NCBI RefSeq assembly: GCF_900109935.1
Contig: NZ_FOBV01000003.1
Coordinates: 124,001 to 188,000, forward strand
Direction of reading: 5' to 3'
Origin: Chryseobacterium taichungense
GTDB lineage: Bacteria > Bacteroidota > Bacteroidia > Flavobacteriales > Weeksellaceae
Length of the DNA: 64,000 bases
Part shown: positions 38,174-47,529 of the stretch, piece by piece
Layout: every line of letters begins with the position of its first letter
Position numbering within the stretch: position 1 is the stretch's first letter
Notes under the pieces: generated by a model
Databases searched by the model: none
Told to the model about the DNA's origin: nothing
Seen by the model: only the letters and a program-made list of their open reading frames with translations
Program-made: the position numbers and the translations under genes

Positions 38174-39306
38174 AAAAGACTTTGCCGTGCTTGGCATAAA
38201 TTCTATTAATCCTGTACCACCAGAATTAGCTTGATTGGGTGCGTCGGACTTAAAAGTTCCACCACTTTCCCATCTAAATACAGCCATAAGATTATTTGCC
38301 ATTTTAATTTTATTTTCTTCCCCCCCACAGATCAGCACAAATCTCCACAACCTTTTTCCTAAATTCACAACTCACTTTATTACCCCAAATTAAATCATAC
38401 TGCTGGCATAAACAAATGCTTTCTTTGTTTTGAGGATGAGCCTTCACCTCCACAGTACTCCTCCCAGACTTCTCCATAGCATCAACCCCTACCTGCTTTT
38501 TATATTTCCCTTTTATAACAACTTCCTCAATCAGTATTTCTTTACCATAAATCTTATTGGGATGTATACTGCTGCTTACAGTTTGTGTAAAAATATAATC
38601 AGGATTTTTTACCTCAGCATTCTTACTTACAGATTTATGTTGGGCGGTTTCTGCTACTACGTAATATTCATGGATCTTGTCGTGGCTTCCATCCATCACG
38701 GCATTGGCTATTTTGGAAAATTCAACAGGCAGTTTAAACTCATGCCATAAAAATCCATCCTTATTTAGATTTCGTGTAATGCTGGCTACCTTATTTTTCT
38801 CATTCTTGGTACTATGTCCGGAGCCGTTAACATCATCTTCATACAAGCTAAGCTTTATTTTTTCTCCCGGCATATTTTGGGTGTAAACCTTTACCTTAAT
38901 GCTTTGTCCGTATTTGAGGACAGTATTTTCTTTGATAGGAGTATCATCACGCATAAACAATTCTACACGATCAATTTTCTTATTTTTTCCCGGGAGTACT
39001 TTTACTTTCAATCCGGGAGGAGCGGACTTTTCAGGTTCGTACAGGTAAGCTTCTATTAAGATTTCCTTACCTACAAGCTTTTGATTGTTAATGGTTAAAG
39101 GTATTTTATAACCTTTCTTAGGTGGCGTTCCCGGTTTCTGACATAGCTCACGGAAGCTCCCTTTATCGTGTACATATATTTTCCAATTGGTAATACCTAT
39201 CTTTTCTGTATCATTAATATCATAAAATCTACTGACTTCATAATAAACAGTTTCTCCCAGATGTATTTCTTCCGGGCCTTTGATTTTTGAGATTGTTTTT
39301 TACCAT
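38174..39306 (-). pseudogene. Third effector gene remnant, cut by the repeat element
   Basis: From ATG 39306 the gene is out of frame after a few codons: it lacks two bases relative to the intact paralogue at 46697, and TAA follows in the original frame. The rest (39011 down) reads well as the effector N-terminal region (KVKVLPG, LSLYEDDVNGSGHSTK, SGRSTVEVKA), then CLCQQYDLIWGNKVSCEFRKK. A run of seven G (38320-38326 on the minus strand) then shifts the frame. With six G the protein continues into a lysozyme-like start (LMAVFRWESGGTF ... GLIEFMPSTAK), which runs directly into the 210-bp repeat. The gene is broken three ways: start, homopolymer and 3' end. Confidence 0.85.
38440..39294. repeat. 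855-bp direct duplication of the effector N-terminal region, left copy
   Basis: It aligns with 45829-46683 at a constant offset of 7389 with very few mismatches and no gaps over the compared stretches. To the left of 38440 the similarity switches to the other effector (near 42850-42920), so the remnant is mosaic. Confidence 0.88.
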
Positions 39307-39347
39307 GTTTATTTTATCTATTGGAGTAAATATTTAAAATTTTTGCA

Positions 39348-40367
39348 TCATTCAATTTCATTTCCATACAATAAAAGTTTATTTAGAAAATCAGGTTCCC
39401 ATTTTTCTATATATATATTTTGAAGTTCTGATGCTTGTCCCGATGTCTCTTTTTTTTCACCATTTAAATTAATAGAGCAATAAAATTTACCCGTAATAAA
39501 ATTGAATGATTTGGAGTAACTGCTTTTGTTCTCTTTTTTATAACTTAGATCATAACCTATAATTTGTACCTTCTTACTCTTATCATTAAATCTAAACTTA
39601 ATCTTTTCAATTATATTTTTTTTGTACACAGAAATATTAGGTTTTGTTGTTTAATCTGCATACTCCACACGTAATTCTACAATTTTACCTTTTATAATTG
39701 GGTCACTTACGTAATAAACTGAATAATCATTATTATATAAAATACTATTGTTTAAAACAGGTGCTTCGATTGTTTCATTTAAGGTTGATAAATGAAAAGA
39801 TAACTCAAAATTTAGCATTTCATTGTCTGGTTTTGCGAGAATTTTTACGTCATCATTTATATTATCATTATCAAAAAATAAACTTTCGTTTGGTTCATAT
39901 AATGTGTCAATATTGTCGGTATCATTAATTTTTTTGTCAATAGTACTTATTCGTGAATAGTAAGATACTAGAGAATATATTTTTGGTTTGTTTCCTATTT
40001 TATATTCTAAAATTTGCCATTGGCCATCAGCTTCATTTTTATTATAAATGAAGTGTTCTTTGGAAAAGCTAATTTTTTGTTGTTGAGTTTTATGTATTCC
40101 GCCCTTACTTTCATTAATTATTTCGGAAATATAATAATTAGCATCATCGGCAATTGTGTAGAAATTATCTTCTCCTTGTTTTTTCTTTATCTCTTCTATC
40201 TCATTTTCATTAGGGGCTACCAAAATTGTAGTACTATTCGTAATTATAGTATCAACTTTGGTTTTAGCTACACTAATAATAGTGCTATCACCATTTTTTT
40301 TACACAAAAAAAGACATGATAACGTCAAAAAGTATATTCTTATAATATTTTTCATTTTTGTTTTCAC
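39348..40367 (-). pseudogene. Lipoprotein immunity gene split by an in-frame stop
   Basis: The frame from ATG 40367 gives 238 residues with a lipoprotein-like start (RIYFLTLSCLFLCKKN) and stops at TAA 39653-39651. The same frame continues without another stop for about 100 codons to 39348 (TTKPNISVYKKN ... LLLYGNEIE). A single nonsense change would explain the two pieces. Intact, it would be about 339 residues, close to the neighbouring 319- and 306-residue lipoproteins. It sits where the immunity gene of the broken third effector is expected. No known fold recognised. Confidence 0.7.
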
Positions 40368-40397
40368 GGCAGCTTTGATGATTGAGTTTATTTAATA

Positions 40398-40493
40398 TTA
40401 CCGTCTTTTTTTACCATGATCATAATGAGCACCAACATTAAGATTTACACCATATATTCTAAAATCTAACATTCCCGTAGCATAATTATTCAT
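40398..40493 (-). pseudogene. Short C-terminal-like gene fragment
   Basis: An ATG at 40493 opens 31 codons (MNNYATGMLDFRIYGVNLNV...HYDHGKKRR). The upstream frame is closed within a few codons. The sequence is protein-like rather than random and may be the tail of a lost toxin or immunity gene. It lies between two immunity lipoprotein genes. A genuine tiny gene is less likely. Confidence 0.35.
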
Positions 40494-40530
40494 TAGATTT
40501 AGTTTATTTTATTGTTACTATCCATTAATA

Positions 40531-41490
40531 TTATTTAATTTTAATTAAGGGCATTTCGTTGTTTCCTGGATTGATAAAGTATATAGGATTTCCCGAAATA
40601 TAATACTCATTATAAGATTTTTCAACATAAATTGTTCCCATATCATCTGATGAAGGATCGTAAATTATTTTAATTTTGTTAAAATCAATTTTTTCAGCCT
40701 TTACATTTGAATATTTAGTTTTTATACCCTCTTCAGTAAGATTTATCAAAATGTCATTTAACGAATTTATGGTGATGTCAAAAATTGTTTTTACATTATC
40801 TCTATTTGATGCTTCAAAATGATATGTTCCTTTCCATTGATTATTCTCTGTCTGTATAGTCTTTTCAGAATCTTCTAAAGAAAATTTTTTTTGTTTTATT
40901 CTAACAATTTTTCCTTCTGAATTTATTTTATTATGCGACCATTTTTCCACATTTGTTCCAGATTCATCTTCAGCTATATCAAGTAAATAAATGTTATCAT
41001 TACTAATAAAATAATTTCTTTCTTTTACTGTTAAGGCTTCAGAAAAATTTATCGAGCGATAAATTATAATAGAATCTGTAATATTCTTATTAATTTCTAT
41101 ATATAATGTTGCTTGATTATATACATCTGCATTCTGAGTATTGTAAGGTTTAGTAGTTTTAATGAAAATTTTAGCGCTGGAACCTATATTTCCAATGGAA
41201 ATTTTAGATTTTAAAGAACTTAATTTTTCATAATTAAATTTTATTCTTGACAAAGCACATTTTAAGTTGTCATCTTTTACTTGATTATCTGCACGTCCAA
41301 AGAAAGAATCATTTAATTTACATGTTGGCCCAATTGAATTTACAAAATTCAAATCTGAGATTAATGGATCACCTTGCCATGCTTTATTTAATTCAAACGT
41401 CTTTGAAATTGCATTTATACTAATCTTTTCTTGTGTTTTTTTGCAAGAAAAGATGCTTAAATAGCATAAAATAATTATTATTTTTTTCAT
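40531..41490 (-). CDS. Lipoprotein, probable immunity protein of the second effector
   Basis: A 319-residue protein with a lipoprotein signal (MKKIIIILCYLSIFSCKK; Cys at 16). It starts inside the effector's stop codon (ATGA overlap at 41487-41490), which implies translational coupling. The rest is beta-rich (WKGTYHFEASNRDNVKTIFD, IYVEKSYNEYYISGNPIYF) and has no enzyme motif. Immunity proteins against periplasm-acting peptidoglycan hydrolases are usually exported or lipid-anchored, which fits. Assignment is by position and export signal. Confidence 0.7.
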   Translation of the reverse strand: MKKIIIILCYLSIFSCKKTQEKISINAISKTFELNKAWQGDPLISDLNFVNSIGPTCKLNDSFFGRADNQVKDDNLKCALSRIKFNYEKLSSLKSKISIGNIGSSAKIFIKTTKPYNTQNADVYNQATLYIEINKNITDSIIIYRSINFSEALTVKERNYFISNDNIYLLDIAEDESGTNVEKWSHNKINSEGKIVRIKQKKFSLEDSEKTIQTENNQWKGTYHFEASNRDNVKTIFDITINSLNDILINLTEEGIKTKYSNVKAEKIDFNKIKIIYDPSSDDMGTIYVEKSYNEYYISGNPIYFINPGNNEMPLIKIK

Positions 41491-43897
41491 TGTTCTTTTA
41501 TAATTTTTATTATTGAACTATCAAAATTTCCTGAATGTAGATGACTATTATGAAGCGTTCCACCGTTACCTGCCCTTTTCAGTTTCTCACAATAACTATT
41601 TATTCCTTTTAATACTTCAGTAAAGTGAAAAAATTTAGCATTATCAATTACTTTTTGGTCTTGTTCAGTTACACCTAAATAGAGTATATCAACACTTCTA
41701 CCATTACAATGCTCTTGGCTTGGAAAACTTGAACCTTCATAGAAACAACTGCCCGTAGTTGTTAATTTATATCCTGATTTAGCTAAATACCCAATAAATC
41801 CTGCAAAAGAATTTGCACCTGTATATCTTCTTTGAGTTTTTGAAAAATTATATGCAATTAAAACCCCATCCTTATTATAGTTTAGACTATCTGGCATCTT
41901 AACCAGCTCAACATTATTTTTTCCGGCTTTATACAAAAGCCAAATATTTCCTTTTTTAGGGTGGCTTCCATATTCTGCAATATCTCCATTTTCATACTTT
42001 ACCCGCCTAGAAGTGTTTCCTTCTGAAACAATTTGGTCAGAAATAACGTTTGAATGGGTTGGTTTAGTTTTATAAACTTGGCCAATTCCCTTTTCTTTAG
42101 TTACATGCCAATCAATTATACAGACATCATGTTCATTCCCCTTTGAATCATGATATACATACTTATATCTATTTTTAAATACTTCTTTTATTTTTTTGGG
42201 GATATGTTTTTCAATTTTATTATTATGATAAATATGATAAGTAACAATATCTTTTGCATTAACTTTATCATCTGTTTTATTAATATTTTCGCAAGTGAAA
42301 ATTTTGGCTTTATTTGATTGTCCTAAATTCTCTACTTCTTTAAGAGCTTCCTCAAACTCCCAAACATAAGACTTCCCTTCTTTACCTGTATAATATTGTT
42401 TCTTTCCTTTTTTGTCTATCCAAAACTCATGTCCTTCCCTTTTAAACATAGGATTGTCATCATATGCATCTTTGTTATGATCGTATACTACATAATTCTT
42501 GTCATAAGCATATTTTGTCGCATTTGGATAGTTCACAGACAAATAAAGTGCAGTTCTATTATTAAGCAAACCTTTGAATTGTTTCAATTGAAAATGTTTT
42601 TCTACATAATCCAATTGTTGTTCTGCTGTAAGAGACATTAAATGAGTTCTTGTTGTTCTTACTTCTGTAGCTGCTGCCTTACTGAATTGAATTAAACCAA
42701 TGTATTTATATTTACTGCTTTCGTCTGGATTTTTACCAAAAGTTCCACATTTAGGACTAAAAGTATATGCTGATTCTAGTGCCATAATAGTCATTAACCA
42801 ATTTGCGCCTTCATTATTTTGTTGTGGTAATCCTATATTCTTAGATATTTGAATTACCTTTTTCCTAAACTCGCAACTCACTTTATCTCCCCAAACCAAA
42901 TCATACTGCTGGCACAAACACTTACCATCCTGTTTCCTCATTGGTTGACTCTTCACCCCAACAGTAGACCTCCCATGATTTCTATTCACCGTAATCTCCT
43001 TATCCTTCTGCGCTTTTCCCTTTACCTCCGCCCAATCATGCAGATAACCATTGGCCTGATGGATCAAAATATTCTTTTCCTCTCTCTTGGAAAGAGGCTT
43101 TTGTTCTGCTGGTGAGCCTTGTGCTTTTGGATGGAATTTCTTCTTTTCAAGAGCTTTGTATAACGGATTATGGACATTCACATTCTCAGAATTATGAGTC
43201 TTGCCTTTGTAATATTCTACCGTTACATAAAACTCAAATTCTTTGGCATCAGCTTCACCTTTCATGGCTTTTTGCATCAAGCCTTTCGTAAGAGTAAATT
43301 CTACGACGGCCAGCCCGTTATGGCCCACTTTTGCTGTTGTTGTTTCTATAGCTTGGTTGCCGGCGCTGTGTCCGTCACCTTTTGCATCATCCTCCCAAAG
43401 CGTAAAAACCAGATACTTTCCGCGCATCCCCGTTGTATGCGCTTTTGCCCGAAGCCGGTCATAGAAACTGAAGTATCACCCTTTTTATCATCCACATAAT
43501 GCAGCTCCACTTTTCCTATTTTGGGAATAGTTGAAGATTTAGGATTGATGATCAGGCCCCCACCTTCCGGCTTATGAAGATATGCCTCAAGACGGTAGGT
43601 ATTTTGGATTGAAATTTCGCCAAATGTAAAAGTTCCATCTCCGATTTTTTTAATATTTGTTGAAGTAAACTTACCGTTACTTCTCTTTTTGAAAAGTTCC
43701 CAGGTTACCTTTTCAGGATCTCTATCTGCATATGGAGTGTCCTCATACCAGCCTGCAACGTGATAGGTATTTTTCTCTCCGACAACAGGAGTTGGGCTTC
43801 CCGAGACCATTGAAACACCATGCTTACCACTGTTTGCAAGTTGTCTTTTCACCTCTGCTTCGCGTATTTTTTTCTCTTCTGCTAATTCCTTTTGATA
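41487..43897 (-). pseudogene. Second effector: lysozyme-like plus M15-like peptidase, frameshifted
   Basis: The frame opens just after TAA at 43900-43898 with no proper start, so the 5' end is missing. It encodes the N-terminal effector region (VVGEKNTYHVAGWYEDTP ...). Between 43475 and 43428 the frame shifts: the natural continuation FYDRLRAKAHTTGMRGKYLV is in a different frame. From 43427 the ORF runs 646 residues. It holds the linker CLCQQYDLVWGDKVSCEFRKK, a lysozyme/SLT-like domain (LMTIMALESAYTFSP, YIGLIQFSKAAATE), a middle region, and an M15-like D,D-peptidase domain (about 540-646) with SQEHCNGRSVDI and HNSHLHSG as likely zinc ligands. The intact C-terminal part and its coupled immunity gene suggest recent damage or a sequencing error. 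Confidence 0.75.
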
Positions 43898-43926
43898 TTA
43901 AGGTGATCAAAATTTAATCCCCTAAG

Positions 43927-44847
43927 CTAATTATTGCATTTATTTAAAATTATTTCTTGTTTTGGATTTTTGTTATTTAAAAATGGATTTTCCAAAAGCT
44001 CTCTCTGATTGGTTTTTACATTATAAAATCCATACCATTTAAATTCAATTTGTTTATTATTTATTACTTTAATTTCTGCTATTTTTTCTCTTGAAGAGTA
44101 ATCTTCCCAATTAAGATCGGCATTTTTTCCGGAAACACCTGTAATGAAATCATATTTTATTTCATAAACATTATTTAGTTTTTCAGATGAAGTAGATATT
44201 GATACCCAGTGTTTTTTTTGAGTATAAAAGCTTAATTGACCTTCATCATCTGCTATATAATATGAGGGGTTAGCATCATCACATGAATTGTAACGGTAAT
44301 AGCCATTTATAACAGTCTCAATAGTATCATAATTTATAGATAGACTATCTACATTAAAATTATTATAAGTTTCGTTATAATTTAAAATACTAGGTATGTC
44401 ATTAACTTTTATATCTTTTATTTTAATAGTATTATTTATTTTTTTTAATGTTATATAAATGTAATTTTTAGAATTATCAAAACTATTAGAAATTTCAAAC
44501 TTATTATTATCTTCAACAGATTTTGAAATGCTTAAATTTTTTCTCCAATCTGATTCTACATCTTGTGCATTTATTACAGGGTCATAATCTAGATTTAAAT
44601 GCTTGATTTTATTGTATAAATCAATTGTCATGTATTTTTTCCTTAATTGATCAAGTTTTGTTTCAACATCTTTATCACTTTTTTCCATTTCTGAAAAATA
44701 AGATGTATAAAATTTTTTTAATTCCTGTAATGCATTATCATCAATTTTTATTCTTTCTATTTTTTTCTCAGAGGAACTAGTCGTTTGACTACATGCTTGA
44801 AATGAAAAAAAAGCTACTAAAAGCAGAATTATTTTTTTATTTATCAT
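43927..44847 (-). CDS. Lipoprotein, probable immunity protein of the GH104-CHAP effector
   Basis: I chose ATG 44847 because it opens with a clean lipoprotein signal (MINKKIILLLVAFFSFQACSQ; Cys at 19), giving 306 residues; ATG 44868 overlaps the effector 3' end and adds seven residues. The mature part has a helical front (about 25-70) and a beta-rich remainder. The distance to the effector stop is about 11 nt. No family recognised. The immunity role is inferred from position, export to the periplasmic side, and the periplasmic target of the effector. Confidence 0.7.
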   Translation of the reverse strand: MINKKIILLLVAFFSFQACSQTTSSSEKKIERIKIDDNALQELKKFYTSYFSEMEKSDKDVETKLDQLRKKYMTIDLYNKIKHLNLDYDPVINAQDVESDWRKNLSISKSVEDNNKFEISNSFDNSKNYIYITLKKINNTIKIKDIKVNDIPSILNYNETYNNFNVDSLSINYDTIETVINGYYRYNSCDDANPSYYIADDEGQLSFYTQKKHWVSISTSSEKLNNVYEIKYDFITGVSGKNADLNWEDYSSREKIAEIKVINNKQIEFKWYGFYNVKTNQRELLENPFLNNKNPKQEIILNKCNN

Positions 44848-44858
44848 TTTTAATTTTT

Positions 44859-46697
44859 TTATTTCCATCTAAAAATATTATATCTAGGGGGATTTTTTCT
44901 ATATCTTGGTCCAGGCCACATATCTATTTGTTTAAAATCAGAAACCCATTGGCTTCCATTATACATACAAATATGACCATGTGGATGATTTGCTATACTT
45001 TGTATTACACTAATATCACCTTTTTTTGGTGTATAATTCTCAGTACTAATTTGTGTAAAGCCTAATTTTGGTAAAAATACATCATAATTTTTTGCTGAAA
45101 TTGGCCTTCCATTTGTTGATAATCCTCCTGCCTCAATTGCAATTCTTACATATTTAGCACATGCGGAAATTGATTTAGGCTCTACATTAGAATTAATTTT
45201 TGCTACTGCTTTATCAATATCATATTTCTTCTTTGTTATTTGTTTACTATCATTATTTTCTTCACAGCAGTTATATCCAAAGTATTTTTTTAAAAAACCT
45301 GGTTTAATGTGTAATTTAGCAATACTTCCTTCCTGGCCAGTTAATTCTTCGTTTAAAAACTTATTATATAATTTTTTTACAGTCTCTATACTTTCTTCTC
45401 TTTGTCCATATCCTGCACCGGGTAAACTGGCCCATTCTTTAGCACATTTATTAATTGCTCCTTCAAGGTCATTGTTTTTAATATCATTAAAAGCTCTTTT
45501 CTTTTTAATTAGTAGATAAGCACAATAAATGTCTTGGCTTTCTGGTGAAAAATCTTCAACTTTATTATCACTTCTCCATTGTGAAAAATTTTCACTGTCC
45601 CAATTAGTTAGTGTTATTTGATAAGCTCCTGCTGCTGTTGAATTATGTTCTTTTATGTATATTTTTGGATGTGATTTAAAATTAGAAAATTTAGATCCTC
45701 CAACAATACGAGAATATCCTCCTTCGTCAATTGTTCCTTCTCCTTTTCTAATCATCCTCATAAATGCCCTCACTCTAGCCTCACACTCACAAACCTCATT
45801 TTTATCATCCTGTTTCACCGCCGGTGGAGCCTTCACCTCCACAGTACTCCTCCCAGACTTCTCCATAGGATCAACCCCAACCTGCTTTTTATATTTCCCT
45901 TTGATAACAACTTCTTCAATCAGTATTTCTTTACCATAAATCTTATTGGGATCTATACTGCTGCTTACAGTTTGGGTAAAAATATAATCAGGATTTTTTA
46001 CCTCAGCATTTTTGCTTACAGATTTATGTTGGGCGGTTTCTGCTACTACGTAATATTCATGTATCTTGTCTTGGCTTCCATCCATGACTGCATTGGCTAT
46101 TTTGGAAAATTCAACAGGCAGTTTAAACTCATGCCATAAGAATCCATCATTATTTAGATGTCGTGTAATGCTGGCTACCTTATTTTTCTCATTCTTGGTA
46201 CTATGTCCGGGCCCGTTAACATCATCTTCATACAAGGTAAGCTTTATTTTTTCTCCCGGCATATTTTGGGTGTAAACCTTTATCTTAATGCTTTGCCCGT
46301 ATTTGAGGACAGTATTTTCTTTGATAGGAGTGTCATCACGCATAAACAATTCTACACGATCAATTTTCTTGTTTCTTCCCGGGAGTACTTTTACTTTCAA
46401 TCCGGGAGGAGCGGACTTTTCAGGTTCGTACAGGTAAGCTTCTATTAAGATTTCCTTACCTACAAGCTTTTGATTGTTAATGGTTAAAGGTATTTTATAA
46501 CCTTTCTTAGGTGGCGTTCCCGGTTTCTGACGTAGCTCACGGAAGCTCCCTTTATCGTGTACATATATTTTCCAATTGGTAATACCTATCTTTTCTGTAT
46601 CATTAATATCATAAAATCTACTTACTTCATAATAAACAGTTTCTCCCAGATGTATTTCTTCCGGGCCTTTGATTTTTGAGATTCCTTTTTTTGCCAT
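44859..46697 (-). CDS. Bifunctional peptidoglycan-degrading effector: GH104 lytic transglycosylase plus CHAP
   Basis: A 612-residue protein without signal peptide. Residues 1-290 are a pair of beta-sandwich-like segments shared with the two broken paralogues, probably the secretion/loading part. A CECE linker follows (303-306). Residues 305-450 match phage lambda endolysin R: catalytic Glu320 in RKGEGT, AAGAYQ (355-360), DFSPESQD (382-389) and EWASLPGAGYGQ (421-432), so it should cleave glycan strands as a lytic transglycosylase. Residues 505-612 are a CHAP amidase/peptidase: Cys513 in SACAKYVRIA, GDISVI (560-565) and His575 in HGHICMY. The absence of a signal peptide, plus upstream LysM and DUF4280 genes, points to T6SS delivery into the periplasm of rivals. 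The spike partner is inferred. Confidence 0.85.
   Translation of the reverse strand: MAKKGISKIKGPEEIHLGETVYYEVSRFYDINDTEKIGITNWKIYVHDKGSFRELRQKPGTPPKKGYKIPLTINNQKLVGKEILIEAYLYEPEKSAPPGLKVKVLPGRNKKIDRVELFMRDDTPIKENTVLKYGQSIKIKVYTQNMPGEKIKLTLYEDDVNGPGHSTKNEKNKVASITRHLNNDGFLWHEFKLPVEFSKIANAVMDGSQDKIHEYYVVAETAQHKSVSKNAEVKNPDYIFTQTVSSSIDPNKIYGKEILIEEVVIKGKYKKQVGVDPMEKSGRSTVEVKAPPAVKQDDKNEVCECEARVRAFMRMIRKGEGTIDEGGYSRIVGGSKFSNFKSHPKIYIKEHNSTAAGAYQITLTNWDSENFSQWRSDNKVEDFSPESQDIYCAYLLIKKKRAFNDIKNNDLEGAINKCAKEWASLPGAGYGQREESIETVKKLYNKFLNEELTGQEGSIAKLHIKPGFLKKYFGYNCCEENNDSKQITKKKYDIDKAVAKINSNVEPKSISACAKYVRIAIEAGGLSTNGRPISAKNYDVFLPKLGFTQISTENYTPKKGDISVIQSIANHPHGHICMYNGSQWVSDFKQIDMWPGPRYRKNPPRYNIFRWK
45829..46683. 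repeat. 855-bp direct duplication of the effector N-terminal region, right copy
   Basis: Partner of 38440-39294 (offset 7389, same orientation). It covers codons of the shared N-terminal domain, leaving the toxin domains unique. Confidence 0.88.
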
Positions 46698-46705
46698 GAT
46701 CTATT

Positions 46706-47509
46706 TTATTCAAAATCAATTGTACTATCATTTTCCATCTCATCAATAAAACTCCTCAAATCCACCAACGGATTGATATAGCTGTGGAAATTCCTGTCCG
46801 CATTCTTGAAGTTCTGTTTGGTCAGCTCTTCCCGCTGGCCGTGATCCATTACTTTTATTTTTCCACCGATGGTGCATTGGAGCTCTGAGATTTCGGTAAT
46901 AAGAGCGTTATCCATAACTTTTACATTCTGGTAGAACTTCTGCCATTTGCCTGCAGGAGAAAAAGTGCATGACTGGCCGTTTTGAAGCGAACAATTCCCA
47001 AAAGGTACTGCAGGAGGATTGAACTGCACATCATTTTGGGTCACGGCAAGATAATCGTCGGATGAACCATCGTCATTGATATAATGCTTCTTGTGGCTAG
47101 TGACCTTAAATTGAGGAAACTTAGCCCCTTTGTCGCAGATGGCTTTCCCTTTCTGGATTACAAAAAGTTTTCCGTCGTGTTCACTCGGCGCTTTCTCTTT
47201 AGGTTCGTTCTTATTTTCTTTTTCATGCTGATCTTCATTAGATTCTGTTTTGTTATTTCCGGAAATTTCCTTTGCATTTAATTTATCAGCATTCTTCGCT
47301 CTCTTACTTTCCATTTCACCGTTAATTTTCGCTACTTCATGTGCATCCGGGATGGTAAGGATCATTCCTTCACGGATGTCATTTCCTATACCTTTCTCTA
47401 TAGGGCCATTAAAATTGTGAAATGTTTTCAGCGTATAGGCATCAGGTAATCCTATATCCCGGGCGATAGACGATAAAGTCTCGCCTTTTTTTACTTTATA
47501 TTCTTTCAT
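46706..47509 (-). CDS. LysM plus DUF4280 (PAAR-like) protein, candidate T6SS spike tip
   Basis: A 267-residue protein. Residues 1-53 form a LysM domain (YKVKKGETLSSIARDIGL ... ILTIPD). A lysine/glutamate-rich linker (about 60-110) leads to a DUF4280 domain (about 112-225). This contains the Cys-bearing KAICDKGAKFPQFKVTSHKK, QNDVQFNPPAVPFGNCSL, and ELQCTIGGKIKVMDHGQ elements typical of PAAR-like proteins. Such proteins cap the VgrG spike and recruit effectors in T6SS-iii of Bacteroidota, or act similarly in contractile injection systems. It ends 9 bp before the effector gene starts. Confidence 0.8.
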   Translation of the reverse strand: MKEYKVKKGETLSSIARDIGLPDAYTLKTFHNFNGPIEKGIGNDIREGMILTIPDAHEVAKINGEMESKRAKNADKLNAKEISGNNKTESNEDQHEKENKNEPKEKAPSEHDGKLFVIQKGKAICDKGAKFPQFKVTSHKKHYINDDGSSDDYLAVTQNDVQFNPPAVPFGNCSLQNGQSCTFSPAGKWQKFYQNVKVMDNALITEISELQCTIGGKIKVMDHGQREELTKQNFKNADRNFHSYINPLVDLRSFIDEMENDSTIDFE

Positions 47510-47529
47510 TTGTGTGTATTTGTGTCGAA

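Noticed and set aside
38027..38368. 113-residue ORF as an independent gene
   Set aside because: It is the shifted continuation of the third effector remnant read into the repeat element.
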